Origin: Alphaproteobacteria bacterium
Lineage (GTDB): Bacteria; Pseudomonadota; Alphaproteobacteria; Sphingomonadales; Emcibacteraceae
Reading direction: 5' to 3'
DNA length: 8,110 nucleotides
Assembly (NCBI GenBank): GCA_002401545.1
Contig: NVTJ01000024.1
Coordinates: 19,804 to 27,913, forward strand
A program made the position numbers and the translations under genes. The notes beneath the pieces were generated by a model, which saw nothing but the letters and a program-made list of their open reading frames with translations, was not told where the DNA came from and did not search any database. Shown piece after piece: positions 5,900-8,110 of the stretch. The first letter of the stretch is position 1. Every line of letters starts with the position of its first letter.

Positions 5900-6962
5900 A
5901 TGCCGGAATCTTGTCAGTGAGCAACAGAAACAGCCCGGTTAAAACCACCCAAAGCAGTGACAGCGGCAGAAAGACTTTCCAGCCCAGACGCATCAACTGA
6001 TCATAGCGGTAGCGCGGCACCGTTGCCTTGACCCAGGCGAATACGAAAAACATGAAGAATATCTTGCCGAAAAACCACACCCAGCCCGGAATGAGATATA
6101 ATGGCTCCCATTCAAAAGGCGGCAGCCATCCGCCAAGGAACAATATGCTGGTCATGGCACACATGAGAATGATATTGGCATATTCGCCGAGGAAAAACAG
6201 GGCAAAGGCCATGGATGAATATTCCACCTGATAACCGGCGACGATCTCCGCTTCAGCTTCGGGCAGATCGAACGGTGGGCGGTTGGTTTCCGCCAGCGCC
6301 GAAATGAAGAATACGATTAACATGGGAAACAGCGGCGTGAACCAATAGCCATTGACGCCGAGGAAAGTATCTTTCTGAGCCATGACAATTTCGCTTAAAT
6401 TAAGCGAGCCTGCGCACATCAGCACCGTCACCAGCACAAAACCGATCGACACCTCGTAAGACACCATCTGCGCCGCAGACCTGAGCGCACCCAGAAAAGC
6501 ATAACGGGAATTACTGGCCCAGCCGGACAGGATAATGCCATACACGCCAAGGGATGATATAGCGAAAAGGTAAAGAATACCCACATTCAAATCGGCCAGA
6601 ACCATGCCCGCATCAAAAGGAATAACCGCCCAGCCCACAAGGGCCAGAAGAAAGGTCAGTCCAGGTGCCAGCAGAAAGACAAACTTGTTGGCGCTGGCGG
6701 GAATGATGGTTTCCTTCAGGAACAGCTTCAGGCCATCGGCAAAGGATTGCAGCAATCCCCACGGCCCCACCACATTGGGTCCGCGTCGCATCTGCATACT
6801 GGCCCATACTTTTCGGTCCATGTAAACGCTCATGGCAACCACAATCAGTAATGGCAGCACTATGGCCAGAATTCCGGCAACAATACCCAATATTGTCGCG
6901 AGATCAGGCGCAAGTGTCATCCCGAAAGCCCAGTGGAAGAATTCAACGAGTAAATCAGCCAT
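5898..6962 (-). CDS. nuoH: NADH-quinone oxidoreductase subunit H (ND1 homologue)
   Basis: Membrane subunit of complex I at the foot of the peripheral arm. It forms much of the quinone-binding chamber and starts the chain of charged residues leading to the proton pumps. It has 354 residues, with about eight or nine hydrophobic segments. The signature after the first helix is DRKVW (49-53), then QMRRGPN (57-63) and GLLQSFADGLK (69-79). The second hallmark, the acidic cytoplasmic loop, is AETNRPPFDLPEAEAE (224-239) followed by VAGYQVEY (241-248). Most bacterial and mitochondrial homologues have Glu where Asp49 stands. As I recall, DRK is usual in alphaproteobacteria, so this looks like a lineage trait, not a defect. 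The start ATG at 6962 lies inside the last codons of nuoG and has a strong GGAGG six bases upstream. The TAG stop is followed by nuoI after 12 bases. Length and motifs match the family. Confidence 0.98.
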   Translation of the reverse strand: MADLLVEFFHWAFGMTLAPDLATILGIVAGILAIVLPLLIVVAMSVYMDRKVWASMQMRRGPNVVGPWGLLQSFADGLKLFLKETIIPASANKFVFLLAPGLTFLLALVGWAVIPFDAGMVLADLNVGILYLFAISSLGVYGIILSGWASNSRYAFLGALRSAAQMVSYEVSIGFVLVTVLMCAGSLNLSEIVMAQKDTFLGVNGYWFTPLFPMLIVFFISALAETNRPPFDLPEAEAEIVAGYQVEYSSMAFALFFLGEYANIILMCAMTSILFLGGWLPPFEWEPLYLIPGWVWFFGKIFFMFFVFAWVKATVPRYRYDQLMRLGWKVFLPLSLLWVVLTGLFLLLTDKIPA

Positions 6963-8110
6963 TGCTTGCCTCCGCTACAAATTTTGCACCTACGTAAGCG
7001 CTGCTACATTCCGCCATAACCTTTGAGGACCGCGCAATCGGGTTGGTCTGATAAAAATCACGGATCAGGTTGGTGATTGGTGCGTCCGATGCCTTGGCCC
7101 CGACGCCAAAGGCATTTTTAGAATCTGGCCATTTTTCATTGGGAACAACGTCAACGTCGGCTAAATGCGGATGGTCCGCAATCATTTTAGCCCGAAGTTC
7201 GGCGATTGTGTCAAAGGGCAGTGTCACCCCGAGCTTTTCTGACAAGGCCCGTAATATGGCCCAGTCCTCGCGGGCATCGCCCGGCCCGAAGATAACCCGT
7301 GGGGCCCTCTGCACCCGGCCTTCCATATTGACATAGGTCCCCGGTTTTTCCGTATAGGCAACCCCCGGCAGGATCACGTCAGCGTGCTTCGCGCCTTCAT
7401 CGCCGTGGCTGCCCTGATAAATCACAAAGGTTTTTTCAAGGCGCGAAGTATCAATCTCATCGGCGCCCAGATTAAAGACAACCTCAATATCGCCCGAAGC
7501 TGCCCCGTCCAATATGCCGTCCACACCGCCATCAGTGACCAGACCAAGGTCCATGGCCCCGACCCGGCTGGCCGCATGATGCAGGATGTTAAAGCCATTC
7601 CAACCATCTTGCACCATACCGTATTTATCGGCAATATCATGGGCTAATTTCAGAATGGCTGCCCCGTCCGCATGACTGACCGCACCAGACCCCAGAATGA
7701 TCATTGGTTTTTCAGCTTTTTTCAGGGCCTTGGCAAAGTCCCCCTTGCCCGCCAGAACATCTTCCAAAGCCTTTACCGTATTCCCCAGATACACCACAGG
7801 GTAGGTCAGATTTTCAACCTCACCCACGGATGCTATGAGGCCGCGTTTGGACAGATAACGCAGGCGGATATTCAACACCGCCGCTTCCTTGCGCGGGTTG
7901 GTCCCCACCAGCAAACAAGCATCAGCCTCATCTATTCCGGCAATACTGCTGTTGAACAGATAACCAACACGGTTCTTTCCCCCGTATTTGGCCCCGTCCT
8001 GACGACATTCAATGGCCGTAGAACCCAGAGCCGCCATCAGGCCTTTCAGGGCATACATGCTTTCCAGATCACAAAGATCCCCCACAAGGGCTGCTATCTT
8101 CTTGCCCTTC
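6955..8110 (-). CDS. nuoG: NADH-quinone oxidoreductase subunit G, C-terminal part (partial, 5' end outside window)
   Basis: Large peripheral-arm subunit of complex I. In the family its N-terminal part carries iron-sulfur clusters that relay electrons from NADH, and its C-terminal part is a molybdopterin-oxidoreductase-like fold that no longer works as an enzyme. Only the latter is visible: 384 residues plus a TGA stop, with the frame open to the window edge. Diagnostic stretches, numbered within the fragment, are CRQDGA (35-40), GTNPRKEAAVLN (69-80), QDGWNGFNILHHAASRVG (167-184), ADVILPGVAYTEKPGTYVN (243-261) with EGRVQ (263-267), and FYQTNPIAR (352-360) close to the end. Alphaproteobacterial NuoG is about 690 residues, so a little over half is present. 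A GTG at 8085 could be taken as a start, but coding continues upstream of it (KGKKIAAL), so it is internal. The last 8 bases overlap nuoH. No frameshift or stop is seen. The cluster-binding cysteines lie outside the window. Confidence 0.97.
   Translation of the reverse strand, partial: KGKKIAALVGDLCDLESMYALKGLMAALGSTAIECRQDGAKYGGKNRVGYLFNSSIAGIDEADACLLVGTNPRKEAAVLNIRLRYLSKRGLIASVGEVENLTYPVVYLGNTVKALEDVLAGKGDFAKALKKAEKPMIILGSGAVSHADGAAILKLAHDIADKYGMVQDGWNGFNILHHAASRVGAMDLGLVTDGGVDGILDGAASGDIEVVFNLGADEIDTSRLEKTFVIYQGSHGDEGAKHADVILPGVAYTEKPGTYVNMEGRVQRAPRVIFGPGDAREDWAILRALSEKLGVTLPFDTIAELRAKMIADHPHLADVDVVPNEKWPDSKNAFGVGAKASDAPITNLIRDFYQTNPIARSSKVMAECSSAYVGAKFVAEASNG
6969..6973 (-). promoter_or_regulatory. 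nuoH ribosome binding site inside the end of nuoG
   Basis: GGAGG is a near-perfect Shine-Dalgarno match, six bases before the nuoH ATG, and lies within the final codons of nuoG. It fixes the nuoH start. Ribosomes finishing nuoG would cover it, which suggests translational coupling (inference). Confidence 0.85.

Noticed and set aside
6955..8085. GTG at 8085 as the start of a complete 376-residue gene
   Set aside because: The same frame continues upstream to the window edge with NuoG-like sequence, so this is an internal Val codon of a truncated nuoG.
1..8110. An inserted accessory gene, defence system, mobile element or RNA gene within the operon
   Set aside because: All eight coding regions are core complex I subunits in canonical order, and the gaps total fewer than 50 bases, leaving no room for one.

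Overview
The window is a single, continuous stretch of a respiratory complex I (NADH:quinone oxidoreductase, nuo) operon, and every gene lies on the minus strand. Read in transcription order, from high to low coordinates, it holds the 3' part of nuoG, then complete nuoH, nuoI, nuoJ, nuoK, nuoL and nuoM, and the 5' part of nuoN, which runs off the left edge. No gene gap exceeds 12 bases. I see no promoter, terminator, RNA gene, mobile element, CRISPR array or inserted accessory gene.

The likely host is an alphaproteobacterium of moderate GC content. NuoI closely resembles mitochondrial TYKY/NDUFS8. NuoH carries the DRKVW variant of the usual ERK motif, which I recall from alphaproteobacteria. 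NuoJ has the long basic cytoplasmic tail I recall from that class. The gene order G-H-I-J-K-L-M-N is the canonical one. I cannot name an order or genus from sequence alone.

How the genes work together: NuoG and NuoI belong to the peripheral arm, which passes electrons from NADH along iron-sulfur clusters. NuoH is the membrane subunit that, with NuoB/D (outside the window), forms the quinone chamber. NuoJ and NuoK bridge NuoH to the antiporter-like pumps. NuoN, NuoM and NuoL are those three pumps, ordered from the quinone side to the distal tip. The charged residues known to matter for proton transfer are present in all of the complete membrane subunits and in the visible part of NuoN.

Translation of the genes looks tightly linked. 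nuoG and nuoH overlap by 8 bases and nuoL and nuoM by 1 base. At four junctions the upstream TAG stop codon lies in or touches the next gene's Shine-Dalgarno sequence. I found no undescribed system here. The findings are small-scale junction and sequence-conservation observations, scored modestly.
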